NCBI GenBank assembly: GCA_903866255.1
Contig: CAIPMW010000044.1
Location: forward strand, 1-41,222
Source of the DNA: an uncultured Chlorobiaceae bacterium
Lineage (GTDB): Bacteria > Bacteroidota > Chlorobiia > Chlorobiales > Chlorobiaceae
DNA: 41,222 nucleotides
Direction of reading: 5' to 3'
Of this stretch, positions 1-9,810 are shown in pieces. Made by a program: the position numbers and the translations under genes. How positions within the stretch are numbered: the stretch's first letter is position 1; each line of letters begins with the position of its first letter. Under the pieces are notes generated by a model. That model searched no databases. It had not been told where the DNA came from and worked only from the letters and a program-made list of their open reading frames with translations.

Positions 1-779
1 GAGGGAGACCATCTGCTCCCGCTTCTTTTCGGGGAGTGAGTTCAGATAGAGCTCCATGGTGGAGTTGAAGTTGCCGGTGATTTTTTGGGAAACCTTGATG
101 GTCTGGCAGAAGGCCACCGCTCTCCGCATCGGTTCCGGGTCACTGCTCTTCAGCACACCGGCATCACCGAGAATCTGCTTGGAGAGTGCGTTGATGCAGC
201 CGATAAGCTTCGACGCATCATCAGCATTGATTTCATTCTCCTGATTGGAGATCGCGTTCTGTACGGCTGGCGTAATATCGGCATCGCTCAGTGTGAGGAT
301 GAGCACTTTGTAGTCGGCCAGCAGATCCCGTTCTACCGCTTCGCCAAAGCCTATCCGGTAGATCTCTTCACCATACAGCTCGGTTCTCGTGCATCAGCCG
401 TCCACTCCCTGAGCGTCTGGCCAAGCAGGGCAATCGAGGGGACGAGAAAAAGAATCAGCCCTTTGCCCTCACGGCTGGAGGTGGAGAGAAAGGAGTCAAC
501 CACCTGTTTGTCGATGGTGGCGGCAGCATCAAAACATTTGCATTGAATTGCCCAGTAGTCGCCTTCCCAGGTTAGCACCACGAGGTCTATTCGGGTATCG
601 GTTCCCCCCAAATCCTTGCGGCCAGAAAATTCATTCCAGAGCCAGACATGCCTGAAGCGGTAGGCGTACTTGGGGTCGGTTTTGAGGTAGGCTTGCATGA
701 GTCGCTCAAACCGGTCGCCCTTGTTGCGCTCGGAGAAGGAGTGTTTGCGGTAGTTGGTCAGGAGGGTCTGGAAGGTCAT
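1..779 (-). pseudogene. Decayed Mrr-type nuclease / superfamily 2 helicase
   Basis: The N-terminal piece (779 down to about 470) resembles predicted restriction helicases that begin with an Mrr-like PD-(D/E)xK nuclease: GGTDTRIDLV is followed by AIQCKC, the expected D...QxK pattern. At about 463-475 the reading jumps from the end of the nuclease domain (FLSTSSRE) straight into the segment after Walker A (LILFLVPSIALLGQ), so roughly 200 residues including the ATP-binding P-loop are gone. At about 385-392 a second jump, with a frame change, joins LREWTADARE to ELYGEEIYRIGFGEAVERD, removing the DEAD/DEAH-box region. The shifted frame then stays open to the window edge. Two deletions and a frameshift make an active enzyme very unlikely. 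The family assignment is from memory of these helicases; the deletions are inferred from the missing motifs. Confidence 0.75.
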
Positions 780-814
780 GGCATGTTCGGAAAATGTAAA
801 AAATCAGAATTCGT

Positions 815-1195
815 TCATTTCACTCTTGCATGAGGAATGTTGGGACTGGAGGGATCTACCGTGACTTCGCGCCGGACTGGTGACAGCACCAGATCCATAT
901 CCTCCATTGGTACTGCGCCCAGCAACACTTCGTCACCCAATACCAATGCACCAACATAACAAAAGCGATCCCGAAACTCTACTTTGATGGGTCCGGCGTA
1001 AGGCACATTCATTGATCGACCATCTGCAACCGTAACTTCTCGTTTTGAATCCATTTCAAGTTCAAGCTGAATGGCAATATGTTCAGGTATACAAAGCATC
1101 AAGGCCCCGGTATCAGCCAATGCTCGTGTGACGATGGGTGTCAACAACTGATTGCGAGGGTTACTGAGTGTAATTTCAGCAAAAATATGTCCCAT
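815..1195 (-). CDS. Clan AA (retropepsin-like) aspartic protease family protein
   Basis: A 126-residue soluble protein with the ADTGA active-site motif at residues 27-31 and a hydrophobic-hydrophobic-glycine style segment near LLGAVPMEDMDL. The size and the single DTG motif fit the small bacterial clan AA proteases, which act as dimers because each chain supplies one catalytic aspartate. No signal peptide is visible. It lies 35 bases upstream of the decayed helicase on the same strand and may once have shared its transcript. The substrate is unknown. The C-terminal tail (VDPSSPNIPHARVK) is low in structure. Family assignment is fairly sure; the physiological role is not. Confidence 0.75.
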   Translation of the reverse strand: MGHIFAEITLSNPRNQLLTPIVTRALADTGALMLCIPEHIAIQLELEMDSKREVTVADGRSMNVPYAGPIKVEFRDRFCYVGALVLGDEVLLGAVPMEDMDLVLSPVRREVTVDPSSPNIPHARVK

Positions 1196-1374
1196 TTCAC
1201 GTTATCATTATTGTTGGAAATTGCGTGCTGATTAAACGCTTTGTTCCCAGCTTTCGATGTTCAAGCCGTCCGGAACTCGACTAATCAGTTGCTTGAATAT
1301 ACATCGAGTGATGGTATGTTATCAAGGTATATTGCTTGCGAGCAGGGCATCTTCATCAGCTCCATCATCACTCG

Positions 1375-2115
1375 CTACTCAAATTTTTTCATCTTTTCCA
1401 TCAGGGTTTTCAGATGCTCCTTTTGCTGCCTCCCGAGTGCTTTCTGATCGTTTGTTACTTTCTGGTACCCTGCAGGAACGGTGAAGAAGGATGGTGGAAC
1501 TTTTTTTTCTGAGATACGGGTGAGTTCCATGACGTAGGGACGATTATTGTTATGCTGTACAAGCTTGACAGGGAACCCCTCAATCCCGGCAGCGCTGAGG
1601 GCCTTGGCAAGTTGTGTGTTGGAAAGGCGTGGATTCTGTGTTTGCAGAATTCTGAAGGTGGAGAAATCTCCCAGATCGCGTGTCACCCAAAGTTCGAGTT
1701 TTTCGGTGCTGCTGGTCACAATAATGTATTCGCAGGTGTACCCTTTGATGGTTTGACGACCTTCGCGGTTAAGGGTATAGTTACTGTCAAAATCAAGCAG
1801 CAGGGCATTTTCGGCAGCAGTTCTCAGGTTAATGATGGAATAATTTTTCTCTTGATGGTTGATGATATAGGCAATATCGGGTTGTGCAGCTTTTGTTATG
1901 ACCGTTGTTTTGAGTGGATCGGGTATTTTTTCAATCTGCATGACCATATCCATCCGCTGCGTCTTTTCACCGAAAAAATAGGTGACAGTGGCGGTGCCGT
2001 TTGGCATGGTAAGTGCCATGTCCATGGTGCCGGTAAATTTTGATTCGGCTGAGGCGGTGTGCCCACCGATGGAAGCAATGAGCAGTAAAAAAAGAGTAAG
2101 TAGTGCCTTGTTCAT
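1375..2115 (-). CDS. Secreted DUF4412-type (LolA-like fold) protein
   Basis: A 246-residue protein with a clear signal peptide: positively charged start (MNK), hydrophobic stretch LLTLFLLLIASIGG and an ASA cleavage site near residue 23. The mature part has repeated beta-strand character, with segments such as MDMALTMPNGTATVTYFFGEKTQRMDM and, later, GYTCEYIIVTS and LELWVT. This is the pattern of DUF4412 proteins, which are thought to have a half-barrel fold like the lipoprotein carrier LolA. No catalytic motif is seen. It is probably exported to the periplasm or outer membrane. It is a single transcription unit divergent from prmC. The family call is moderate; no function can be assigned. Confidence 0.65.
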   Translation of the reverse strand: MNKALLTLFLLLIASIGGHTASAESKFTGTMDMALTMPNGTATVTYFFGEKTQRMDMVMQIEKIPDPLKTTVITKAAQPDIAYIINHQEKNYSIINLRTAAENALLLDFDSNYTLNREGRQTIKGYTCEYIIVTSSTEKLELWVTRDLGDFSTFRILQTQNPRLSNTQLAKALSAAGIEGFPVKLVQHNNNRPYVMELTRISEKKVPPSFFTVPAGYQKVTNDQKALGRQQKEHLKTLMEKMKKFE

Positions 2116-2317
2116 TGGGGATGTAGTATATTCAGGTTGTCAAAAATTGTTGAGCATTCGCCAGAGTTTTGCCTCTACAGGGGAATGTACTATTTGCCGG
2201 GTTACTTGTCCATGATCTTTTAATAAATGGGTTATCGGATGTATATTACCGAATTTTGTCGGGCAAGATGTTCGTGCGGTATGCCTGTGGTATAAATATT
2301 TTGTATAACGGAGGGGG

Positions 2318-3208
2318 ATGGGAGAGCTGAAGGAGTGGCATGTTGTTGATCTGCTCAAGACAACGACAGATTATTTTGTGTCAAAACAGGTTGATGAGCC
2401 TCGAATCAGTTCGGAGCTGCTTATGGGGTATGTTCTCTCCCTCAGCAGGCTTCAGCTCTATCTGTATCATGATCGCCCGGTCTCGGGGGAAGAGCTCGAT
2501 CGTTTCAGGAACCTTTGCCGCCAAAGGCTGGAGGGGCGTCCGGTACAGTACATTACCGGCGAACAGTTTTTTTATGGATTTCAGTTTTTTGTTGATGAAC
2601 GGGTGCTCATTCCCCGTCCAGAGACTGAACTGCTTGTGGAGCATGCCCTTGAATCTCTTGGTATGACAGCTCATGGAGGCACTGTAACGGCGACGGTGCT
2701 TGATATCGGGACAGGAAGTGGTTGTATTGCCGTGACGATGGCGAAGCTCTGCCCATCGCTCAGGGTGGTTGCTGTTGATTGTTCTCCCGATGCACTCGCT
2801 GTTGCACGGATTAATGCCGAAAGGCACGGAGTTTCGTCGCAGGTGACGTTCATTCAGGCGGATCTTTTTGAACCCTTTTTTGCAGCCAAACTGCCAGCAG
2901 CGCCTTATGAGCTGATTATCTCCAATCCGCCCTATATTCCACGTGCAGAATGGGAGGGGCTTCAGCGAGAGGTGCGACAGTTTGAACCTGAAGTGGCGCT
3001 GACCACCCCGACGGGGAGAGAGTGTTACCGGATGATTTCATCATTGGCACCATCACTTCTTGTTTCGGGAGGGGCGCTCATGTTTGAACTGCATGCTGAT
3101 GGTGCTGCCGATGTATTGGAACTTATCGCTTTACAAGGCTTTACGGAAATAAAAGTTGTGAAGGATTATTCGGCGATTGACCGGATCATATCGGGAGCTG
3201 CAAGCTGA
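2318..3208 (+). CDS. prmC: Release factor glutamine N5-methyltransferase PrmC
   Basis: A 296-residue cytoplasmic SAM-dependent methyltransferase that methylates the glutamine of the GGQ motif in peptide chain release factors, improving translation termination. An N-terminal helical domain ends with the family motif GRPVQYITG (73-81) and VLIPRPETE (96-104). The SAM-binding motif GTGSG is at 131-135 and the substrate-glutamine motif NPPY at 203-206. The ATG at 2318 is preceded by a G-rich Shine-Dalgarno run (GGAGGGGG at 2310-2317), though the spacing is short. It is 135 bases upstream of hrcA, and prfA is not next to it as it is in many bacteria. Identification is firm. Confidence 0.95.
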   Translation: MGELKEWHVVDLLKTTTDYFVSKQVDEPRISSELLMGYVLSLSRLQLYLYHDRPVSGEELDRFRNLCRQRLEGRPVQYITGEQFFYGFQFFVDERVLIPRPETELLVEHALESLGMTAHGGTVTATVLDIGTGSGCIAVTMAKLCPSLRVVAVDCSPDALAVARINAERHGVSSQVTFIQADLFEPFFAAKLPAAPYELIISNPPYIPRAEWEGLQREVRQFEPEVALTTPTGRECYRMISSLAPSLLVSGGALMFELHADGAADVLELIALQGFTEIKVVKDYSAIDRIISGAAS

Positions 3209-3343
3209 GAAGAGCGTGCCGTTTTTCTTGTGAGAATAGGTATTAAAACGCTTTATTGTTAGTATTGTTTAAAAGGTGTAATAGCGGCTGATTTTTTTAA
3301 ATTCATCACTGATGATGGTTATCAGGTTCAGGATTATACGTTA

Positions 3344-4396
3344 ATGGAGTCGCGTGAACTCAACATAAGAGAGCGCCAGGTGCTGGGTATTATTATCCAG
3401 TCGTATTTGGTGACCGCCGCTCCGGTGGGTTCAAAGTCAATTGGCCAGAATTATAATCTTGGCTATTCTGATGCCACGATCCGCAATGTCATGGCGGAAC
3501 TTGAAAATCAGGGCTATATCAGTCAACCACATACCTCCGCAGGCAGAGTTCCGACCGACAAAGGCTATCGCTACTATGTTGACCTGATTATGACCTTTCA
3601 GTCTCTTGATGAAAGGGAGAAAAAGAAAATTGAGGAGAATGTTGGTCAGATCAGTATTGATCGTAAAGGCACCTCTTCTGATGTTCTTCTCTCGGCAGTG
3701 AAGGTTCTGGGAACCATTTCACGCCAACTCAGCGTTGTGTTGTCGCCGACACTCTCCAATGCTATTTTTGAGAAACTTGATCTGGTCTTGCTGAGTTCAA
3801 CACGGATGATGGTTATTCTCTCTATCCAGTCGTTGTTTGTCAAGACCATTGTTATGGAGCTCGACATTGAGGTCTCCCGTCAAACTCTGGATGAGGTTGT
3901 TGATATGCTGAACCAGCGGCTTTCGGGGTTGACCCTTGCCGAAATTCGCTGTTCGATCGGCCGACGTCTTTCAGACTGTGGTTGCGACAGCGCACTTAAA
4001 AATCTTATTGTAGGTTCAGCCGGAACTCTTTTCGACGAGACTCCGCTTTTTGAACGACTCTATATTTCCGGCACAGAGTATATTGTTGATCAGCCTGAGT
4101 TCAAACAGCCTGAAAAGGTTCGAGAACTGATTACCATGATTGAGGACAAGTTCAGTGTTGCAAAGCTTGTTGAAAATAGTGGCCCGTCGCGTATGGATAT
4201 TACCATCTGTATCGGCAAAGAGAACAATGGTCGTCATGCGGAAGATTTAACCATTGTTTCTGCTCCCTATTATGTTGGCAATATGGTAGGAAAAGTGGGA
4301 ATTCTCGGGCCTAAAAGAATGGATTATGAATATGCAGTCCGTGTTCTCAACTATATGGCGGACAGCCTTTCTGCAACCCTGTCGGGTGTTAACTAA
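3344..4396 (+). CDS. hrcA: Heat-inducible transcription repressor HrcA
   Basis: A 350-residue repressor of class I heat-shock genes that binds the CIRCE operator and is kept active by GroEL. The N-terminal winged helix is clear: [14 protein letters not shown], then PVGSKSI and a recognition segment [18 protein letters not shown] followed by [14 protein letters not shown], all family hallmarks. The central and C-terminal parts match the GAF-like dimerisation domain. It is the first gene of hrcA-grpE-dnaJ. I looked for the CIRCE inverted repeat (TTAGCACTC-N9-GAGTGCTAA) in the 135 bases upstream and did not find it, so autoregulation through a standard CIRCE is not supported here. Identification is firm. 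Confidence 0.95.
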   Translation: MESRELNIRERQVLGIIIQSYLVTAAPVGSKSIGQNYNLGYSDATIRNVMAELENQGYISQPHTSAGRVPTDKGYRYYVDLIMTFQSLDEREKKKIEENVGQISIDRKGTSSDVLLSAVKVLGTISRQLSVVLSPTLSNAIFEKLDLVLLSSTRMMVILSIQSLFVKTIVMELDIEVSRQTLDEVVDMLNQRLSGLTLAEIRCSIGRRLSDCGCDSALKNLIVGSAGTLFDETPLFERLYISGTEYIVDQPEFKQPEKVRELITMIEDKFSVAKLVENSGPSRMDITICIGKENNGRHAEDLTIVSAPYYVGNMVGKVGILGPKRMDYEYAVRVLNYMADSLSATLSGVN

Positions 4397-4403
4397 TAAA
4401 GTG

Positions 4404-5015
4404 ATGGATGTTATGACAAAGAAAGCAGACGAGCATCAGGAAGAGGTTTTTGATATGGGTGATCTTCTTGATATGACAGCACTGGAAGGGGAGTTGTCTC
4501 AAGGCAACCCTTCACGGGCGGCGGAACCATTTAATGCCCGAATTGCCGAGCTTCAGGCTGAGCTGGAGGAGCAGAAGGAGCAGGTCAACAAGTATCGCGA
4601 TGAGGTTCTGCGCAGAGCAGCCGATTTTGAAAATTTTCGTCGACAGAAAGAGCGTGAGGCCATGATGGCTTCATCAAGGTCTCTGGAAAATATCATCAGG
4701 GAGCTGCTTCCGGTTATTGATGATATCAAGCGGCTTCTGCAACATGTTCCCGGTAATTCGGAACTCTCAAGTGAAGCTCGCCCCTATATAGAGGGTGTAG
4801 AGCTGGTGAAGAAAAATCTTGAAAAATGGTTTGCCGAAAAGGGTGTTAGTGCCATAGAGTCAATTGGCGCAAAGCTTGATGTGGACTTTCATGAGGCTAT
4901 TTCGCAGGTCGATTACCCTGAAGTGGAGCCGGAGACCATTATCGAAGAGTACCAGACCGGTTATCTGCTGGGGGAGAAAGTTATCAGGCACGCGAAGGTG
5001 ATTGTAGCCAGATAG
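4404..5015 (+). CDS. grpE: Nucleotide exchange factor GrpE
   Basis: A co-chaperone that releases ADP from DnaK. The frame opens at 4326 inside hrcA, but the residues before 4404 are just hrcA read out of frame; the ATG at 4404, seven bases after the hrcA stop, gives a normal 203-residue protein (4413 is an alternative). The N-terminal third is acidic and coiled-coil forming ([27 protein letters not shown] broken by few prolines). It is followed by the signature [13 protein letters not shown] and a C-terminal beta domain ending with [19 protein letters not shown]. It lies between hrcA and dnaJ in the expected heat-shock order. Its partner dnaK is not in the window. Confidence 0.95.
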   Translation: MDVMTKKADEHQEEVFDMGDLLDMTALEGELSQGNPSRAAEPFNARIAELQAELEEQKEQVNKYRDEVLRRAADFENFRRQKEREAMMASSRSLENIIRELLPVIDDIKRLLQHVPGNSELSSEARPYIEGVELVKKNLEKWFAEKGVSAIESIGAKLDVDFHEAISQVDYPEVEPETIIEEYQTGYLLGEKVIRHAKVIVAR

Positions 5016-5051
5016 CAGGGAGCTTTTTATACTATTGAACGATATCCAAAT

Positions 5052-6239
5052 ATGAAGAAAGAGTACTATGAGGTTCTTGGTGTTGGCCGGTCGGCAACCA
5101 AGGACGACATCAAAAAGGCATACAGGAAGCTGGCATTGCAGTTTCATCCCGATAAAAATCCTGACAACAAGGATGCCGAGGAGCACTTCAAGGAGGTGAA
5201 TGAGGCTTATGAGGTGTTGAGTAATGACGACAAGCGACGTCGCTACGACCAGTTTGGCCATGCAGGTGTTGGTTCGTCAGCAGCATCTGGTGGTGGACAT
5301 CAGGCTGGTGGTGCCGATATCAACGATATTTTCAGCGCATTCAGTGACATGTTCTCTGGTAACCGAAGGGGAGGCGGTTCTCCTTTCGGGTTTGAAGATG
5401 CTTTTGGTGGTGGTGGCGCAAGAAGAGGCCGCACTCCCGTAGGAATTCCTGGAACCGATCTGAAAATCCGTCTCAAATTGACCCTTGAGGAGATTGCCAA
5501 GGGTGTTGAGAAGACCCTGAAGATTAAAAAACAGGTGACCTGTACGGTGTGTAATGGCACCGGTTCAAAAACAGGTGCAACCGAGACTTGCCAGACCTGT
5601 CATGGAAATGGTGAGGTGCGGCAGGTATCCAAAACGATGTTTGGCCAGTTTGTCAATATTGCCGCATGCCCGACCTGTGGAGGCGAAGGCAGGACTATCA
5701 AGGAGCGTTGTACGAGCTGTTATGGCGAGGGTATAAAGCTTGGTGAGGTGACGGTCAAGATAACCGTTCCTTCCGGTGTTGAGGATGGAAATTATCTAAC
5801 CCTTCGTTCCCAGGGAAATGCCGGTCCAAGAGGAGGAGCTGCAGGAAATCTGATTGTTGTGCTTGAGGAGATACCGCATGAACTCTTTTCCCGAAATGGC
5901 AACGATGTGGTTTATGCTCTTGCGGTCAGTTTTGCGGATCTTGTGCTTGGGACGAAAGTTGAAGTTCCTACTCTGGAGGGGGCGGTCAAACTCACGATTC
6001 CGCCATCGACGCAACCGGAGACCATGCTCAGGATTCCGGGCCTTGGTATAGGCCATCTCAAGGGTGCCGGGAAGGGCGACCAGTACGTCAAAGTCAATGT
6101 ATATGTGCCCAAAGATATTTCACACCACGATAAGGAACTTCTGAAGGATATCAAAAAATCTCCAGGACTTTCACCAACAGCCCATAACGACAAGGAGGCT
6201 AAAGGCTTTTTTGAAAAAGCGCGTGGTATCTTCAGTTAA
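5052..6239 (+). CDS. dnaJ: Chaperone protein DnaJ (type I Hsp40)
   Basis: A 395-residue co-chaperone that delivers unfolded clients to DnaK and stimulates its ATPase. Domains in order: J domain (1-70) with the essential HPD at 32-34; a Gly/Phe-rich linker (about 75-130, rich in GGG and FGG); a zinc region with four CxxCxGxG repeats ([32 protein letters not shown]); then the client-binding beta domains and a dimerisation tail. All features of a complete type I DnaJ are present. It is 36 bases after grpE and is the last gene before a strong terminator. Identification is firm. Confidence 0.97.
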   Translation: MKKEYYEVLGVGRSATKDDIKKAYRKLALQFHPDKNPDNKDAEEHFKEVNEAYEVLSNDDKRRRYDQFGHAGVGSSAASGGGHQAGGADINDIFSAFSDMFSGNRRGGGSPFGFEDAFGGGGARRGRTPVGIPGTDLKIRLKLTLEEIAKGVEKTLKIKKQVTCTVCNGTGSKTGATETCQTCHGNGEVRQVSKTMFGQFVNIAACPTCGGEGRTIKERCTSCYGEGIKLGEVTVKITVPSGVEDGNYLTLRSQGNAGPRGGAAGNLIVVLEEIPHELFSRNGNDVVYALAVSFADLVLGTKVEVPTLEGAVKLTIPPSTQPETMLRIPGLGIGHLKGAGKGDQYVKVNVYVPKDISHHDKELLKDIKKSPGLSPTAHNDKEAKGFFEKARGIFS

Positions 6240-6248
6240 CTGTTAAAA

Positions 6249-6283
6249 AAAGAGAAGGCGGCTTTATTGTCAGCCTTCTCTTT
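6249..6283. terminator. Bidirectional terminator between dnaJ and the malic enzyme gene
   Basis: A perfect 11-base-pair stem (AAAGAGAAGGC at 6249-6259 pairing with GCCTTCTCTTT at 6273-6283) encloses a 13-base loop. It is A-rich on the left and T-rich on the right, so it can end transcription from either side. It sits 9 bases after dnaJ and 31 bases from the end of the convergent malic enzyme gene. Confidence 0.85.
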
Positions 6284-6313
6284 GAATTGTTTGTGTTGTT
6301 TGTGGGTAATCTG

Positions 6314-7516
6314 TTACTCAACCATTCCGGCAAGCATCTCTTCCAGTTCACACTCATCACCGATACAGTGTTCACCCTTGACTGTTTGTGCAATAACGGT
6401 TACGATGTTACGGACAACATCCTTGTTGAACATCGTTGGCATAAGCTGGTCGCGGGTCGGTTCAATTGAGTAAGCAATCGAGATTGCCACGGCCATTTTG
6501 ATCTCTGCAGTTACTTTTTTAATGCCGCTCGTCAAGATTCCCCTGAACAGGCCAGGAAAAACAAGGGCATTGTTCACCTGGTTCGGCAGATCCGATCGAC
6601 CTGTGCCTACCACACTTGCTCCAGCTTGATAGGCAAGATCCGGCATGATTTCTGGAGTTGGATTAGCCATCGCAAAAATAAATGGTGACGGATTCATGAC
6701 CTCAATCATCTCTGTCGTCACAATATCCCCGACCGAGACACCGACAAAGACATCTGCGCCCACCATCGTACTTTCCAAATCACCCTTATGCTTCGCTTTG
6801 TTGCTGAGCTCTGCGATCTTCTGTTTCATGGTGTTCATGCCAGGGCGACCGTCATAGATTGCGCCCTGCGTATCTACCAGAACGACCTCCTTGACCTTTG
6901 CATGAATCAGCAGGCGTGCAATGGCGATACCCGCAGCACCAGCGCCGTTAATGACAACAACCAACTCTTTCAGGTCGCGCTTCGTAACGCGGCAGGCGTT
7001 GATAATAGCGGCTAAGGTTACAATGGCGGTGCCGCCCTGATCGTCGTGAAAGACAGGAATGGAGAGCTCATTTTCGAGACGCTCAAAAATTTCAAAACAT
7101 CTCGGGGCTGAAATATCTTCAAGGTTAATTCCGGCAAAACTTGGTTCGATCATTTTGCAGAATTTCACAATATCTTCAACGTCGGTGGAGTTTATGCAGA
7201 GCGGGATAGCGTCAATATCAGCAAATTCCTTGAAAATTATTGACTTTCCCTCCATCACAGGCATTGCGGCTTCAGGCCCAAGGTCACCGAGTCCCAGAAT
7301 GGCAGTGCCATCGGAAACGATAGCAACCTGATTTGCACGATTGGTCAGCGTATAGGATTTCTGCTTGTCGAGGCCGATCTCCAGGCAGACTGCAGCGACT
7401 CCCGGGGTATATGCCAGTGACAAGTCATGTTTTGTCGCTACATCAACCTTTGATTTGATCTCAATTTTTCCTCGGGTTCTGTGATGTAATTCTATTGATT
7501 GCTTTGAATAATCCAT
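6314..7516 (-). CDS. Malic enzyme (oxaloacetate-decarboxylating malate dehydrogenase), short form
   Basis: A 400-residue enzyme for oxidative decarboxylation of malate to pyruvate and CO2, or possibly the reverse in an autotroph. The N-terminal domain has the family motifs YTPGVAAVC, a catalytic-region lysine in LTNRANQVAIVSDGTAILGLGDLG, and metal-binding ENISAP-like text (NLEDISAPRCFEIF), followed by FHDDQGGTAIV. A Rossmann domain starts at VVINGAGAAGIAIARLL. It lacks the C-terminal phosphotransacetylase-like domain of the long MaeB enzymes. Whether it uses NAD or NADP cannot be read safely. It is monocistronic, with a promoter-like pair at 7560-7588 and the shared terminator downstream. Confidence 0.93.
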   Translation of the reverse strand: MDYSKQSIELHHRTRGKIEIKSKVDVATKHDLSLAYTPGVAAVCLEIGLDKQKSYTLTNRANQVAIVSDGTAILGLGDLGPEAAMPVMEGKSIIFKEFADIDAIPLCINSTDVEDIVKFCKMIEPSFAGINLEDISAPRCFEIFERLENELSIPVFHDDQGGTAIVTLAAIINACRVTKRDLKELVVVINGAGAAGIAIARLLIHAKVKEVVLVDTQGAIYDGRPGMNTMKQKIAELSNKAKHKGDLESTMVGADVFVGVSVGDIVTTEMIEVMNPSPFIFAMANPTPEIMPDLAYQAGASVVGTGRSDLPNQVNNALVFPGLFRGILTSGIKKVTAEIKMAVAISIAYSIEPTRDQLMPTMFNKDVVRNIVTVIAQTVKGEHCIGDECELEEMLAGMVE

Positions 7517-7559
7517 ATAATTTATACTGAAGCTTTTGTCAATGATTCTTGATCGTTAA

Positions 7560-7588
7560 CGTATAAAATTAGCTTGTCAGAAGGTCAA
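7560..7588 (-). promoter_or_regulatory. Sigma-70-like promoter for the malic enzyme gene
   Basis: On the minus strand TTGACC (7588-7583) is separated by exactly 17 bases from TATACG (7565-7560). Transcription would start near 7553, giving a leader of about 37 bases to the ATG at 7516. The call comes from consensus matching only. Confidence 0.5.
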
Positions 7589-7909
7589 TCCTGGAGGAAA
7601 TCGTCATGATTCCAAAAGGTTTACAACAGAACAAGGTTATGTAAGAACGTCAGAATATAAGCTTTTTCGGTCCATAAGCTTGAAAAAGCATAATATTTCT
7701 GGCGATAAAAATTCAGGAGCTGAAAATTTATATGTCGGCGATTCGATCAGACTCAATGGCAATGTGCCTCAATACGCGCTTCGCGCCGGTCGCTGAGTGG
7801 GCCGAAGGCCGTATCGAAGCGTGGTGCCTCGATACGCGCTTTGCGCTACTCGGCACCCGGATTTGGTGGTAGTTCGGACGGTGAACAGCACAATGCCCAT
7901 GGTGCCGGA
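7589..7909. other. Intergenic region with a hairpin and REP-like repeats
   Basis: No gene is supported here. It contains an 8-base-pair hairpin (GCTTTTTC 7661-7668 with GAAAAAGC 7682-7689) and, from 7764 to 7860, a REP-like repeat described separately. An open frame of 111 codons from 7841 runs antisense through the flavodoxin-like gene and has no protein-like features, so I do not count it. Confidence 0.6.
7764..7860 (+). repeat. REP-like repeat, one full and one partial copy
   Basis: A 57-base unit at 7768-7824 matches the complement of 9754-9810 at 50 of 57 positions by my count. Each copy contains a GGCC-GNA-GGCC mini-hairpin whose only change lies in the loop. A partial direct copy (CTCGATACGCGCTTTGCGC) follows from 7829, creating an inverted pair CGTATCGA (7810-7817) and TCGATACG (7829-7836). 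The pattern resembles dispersed 3'-end repeats known from several bacterial phyla. No repeat-mobilising transposase is in the window. Confidence 0.7.
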
Positions 7910-8362
7910 TTATTCTTGCCCTTTCTTATAGGTTCCGATCAGCTCATCGACATAGTGCGCAATGACGGAGTGGTCACTTACTTGATCTGGCGCAAAGATT
8001 TTTTCGACAAGAATTGTACTGCCGATCAGGTTAAGTTTCAGTTGTGGGAGGTAGAGCAGGTTAGCCATCAGCTCAGGACTACCGCAAGAGAGAAACAGAG
8101 CAATTTTTTTGTTTTGCAGACAACTTTTCAGGTTGCTTTGCAACAGGGCGCCCATAAGTTCAGACGATACCATTAAATAATAGATCGGGGCACCCATTAT
8201 CACCACGTCAAAATCTTTGACAAAGCTGTAATCTCCTGTGCTTTTGCATTTTGCTTTTTCGACATAAGCTCCCGATTCGGCAAGTTTAAGACCAATCAAA
8301 TCGATGAGTTTGTCAGTTGAACCGCCCGACGTTTTGCTGTCGAACAGGATAATTGCTCTCAT
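7910..8362 (-). CDS. Flavodoxin-like protein
   Basis: A soluble protein of about 150 residues (start chosen at the ATG at 8362, where the Rossmann-like strand MRAIILFDSKTSGGSTDKL begins; the frame stays open 23 codons further up, with another ATG at 8386). The first strand and loop resemble an FMN-phosphate loop (SKTSGGST), then FDVVIMGAPIYYLMVSSEL corresponds to the second FMN-contact loop and IALFLSCGSPE to the third strand. This is the fold of flavodoxins and flavodoxin-domain quinone reductases or protoporphyrinogen oxidase HemG, but no feature separates these. It is likely a small FMN redox protein. Between gap and the repeat region it appears to stand alone. Confidence 0.65.
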   Translation of the reverse strand: MRAIILFDSKTSGGSTDKLIDLIGLKLAESGAYVEKAKCKSTGDYSFVKDFDVVIMGAPIYYLMVSSELMGALLQSNLKSCLQNKKIALFLSCGSPELMANLLYLPQLKLNLIGSTILVEKIFAPDQVSDHSVIAHYVDELIGTYKKGQE

Positions 8363-8453
8363 TGGTGTGGCGGCAGAGTGTGTCATAGAGATAAATGGTT
8401 GTGTTGAAAGATCGGGCTGGCACTGATACAAAGTAACGAATAAAGATCAAAAA

Positions 8454-8480
8454 CCGTTTCATCCGTTTCATCCGTTTCAT
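8454..8480. repeat. Triple tandem 9-base repeat
   Basis: Three perfect consecutive copies of CCGTTTCAT lie in the gap between the flavodoxin-like gene and gap. The unit is a multiple of three, but none of the frames that cross it is a convincing gene. Confidence 0.8.
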
Positions 8481-8554
8481 CAACACCGTCCGACGGAACA
8501 TCGAAGATGTCGAATTGCTCACCCCCTGTTTCTGGCTGTATTGAAAAAGTATAA

Positions 8555-8585
8555 AAAAAAGGCGCCCTGTGAGAGCGCCTTTTTT
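8555..8585. terminator. Terminator after gap
   Basis: AAAAAAGGCGC (8555-8565) pairs with GCGCCTTTTTT (8575-8585) around a 9-base loop. Read on the minus strand it ends the gap transcript 24 bases past the stop codon. The T run on either side lets it work in both directions. Confidence 0.85.
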
Positions 8586-8608
8586 GATAAACCTCTCTAA
8601 AGAGCGAT

Positions 8609-9670
<1,062 letters not shown>

Positions 9671-9753
9671 CTACCTGGGTCAATTCTGAAAATACTACAT
9701 AAAAAGATAATATGAAACCTGAATTCTTCAGAGCAGGGAGAATTTCACCAAAT

Positions 9754-9810
9754 CCGCGCTTCGATACGGCCTGCGGCCTACTCAGCGACCGGCTCAAAGC
9801 GCATATCGAG
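9754..9810 (-). repeat. REP-like repeat copy overlapping the 3' end of mpl
   Basis: The complement of this stretch matches 7768-7824 at 50 of 57 bases. The first half of the unit, in mpl orientation, supplies the last ten codons (LDMRFEPVAE) and the TAG stop of mpl; the rest extends past the gene. Confidence 0.75.

Noticed and set aside
4326-4403. Upstream extension of grpE
   Set aside because: It overlaps the end of hrcA in another frame and resembles no GrpE N-terminus; the ATG at 4404 just after the hrcA stop is better.
7841-8176. A 111-codon plus-strand frame over the repeat and flavodoxin-like gene
   Set aside because: It begins in the repeat and runs antisense to a more convincing gene.
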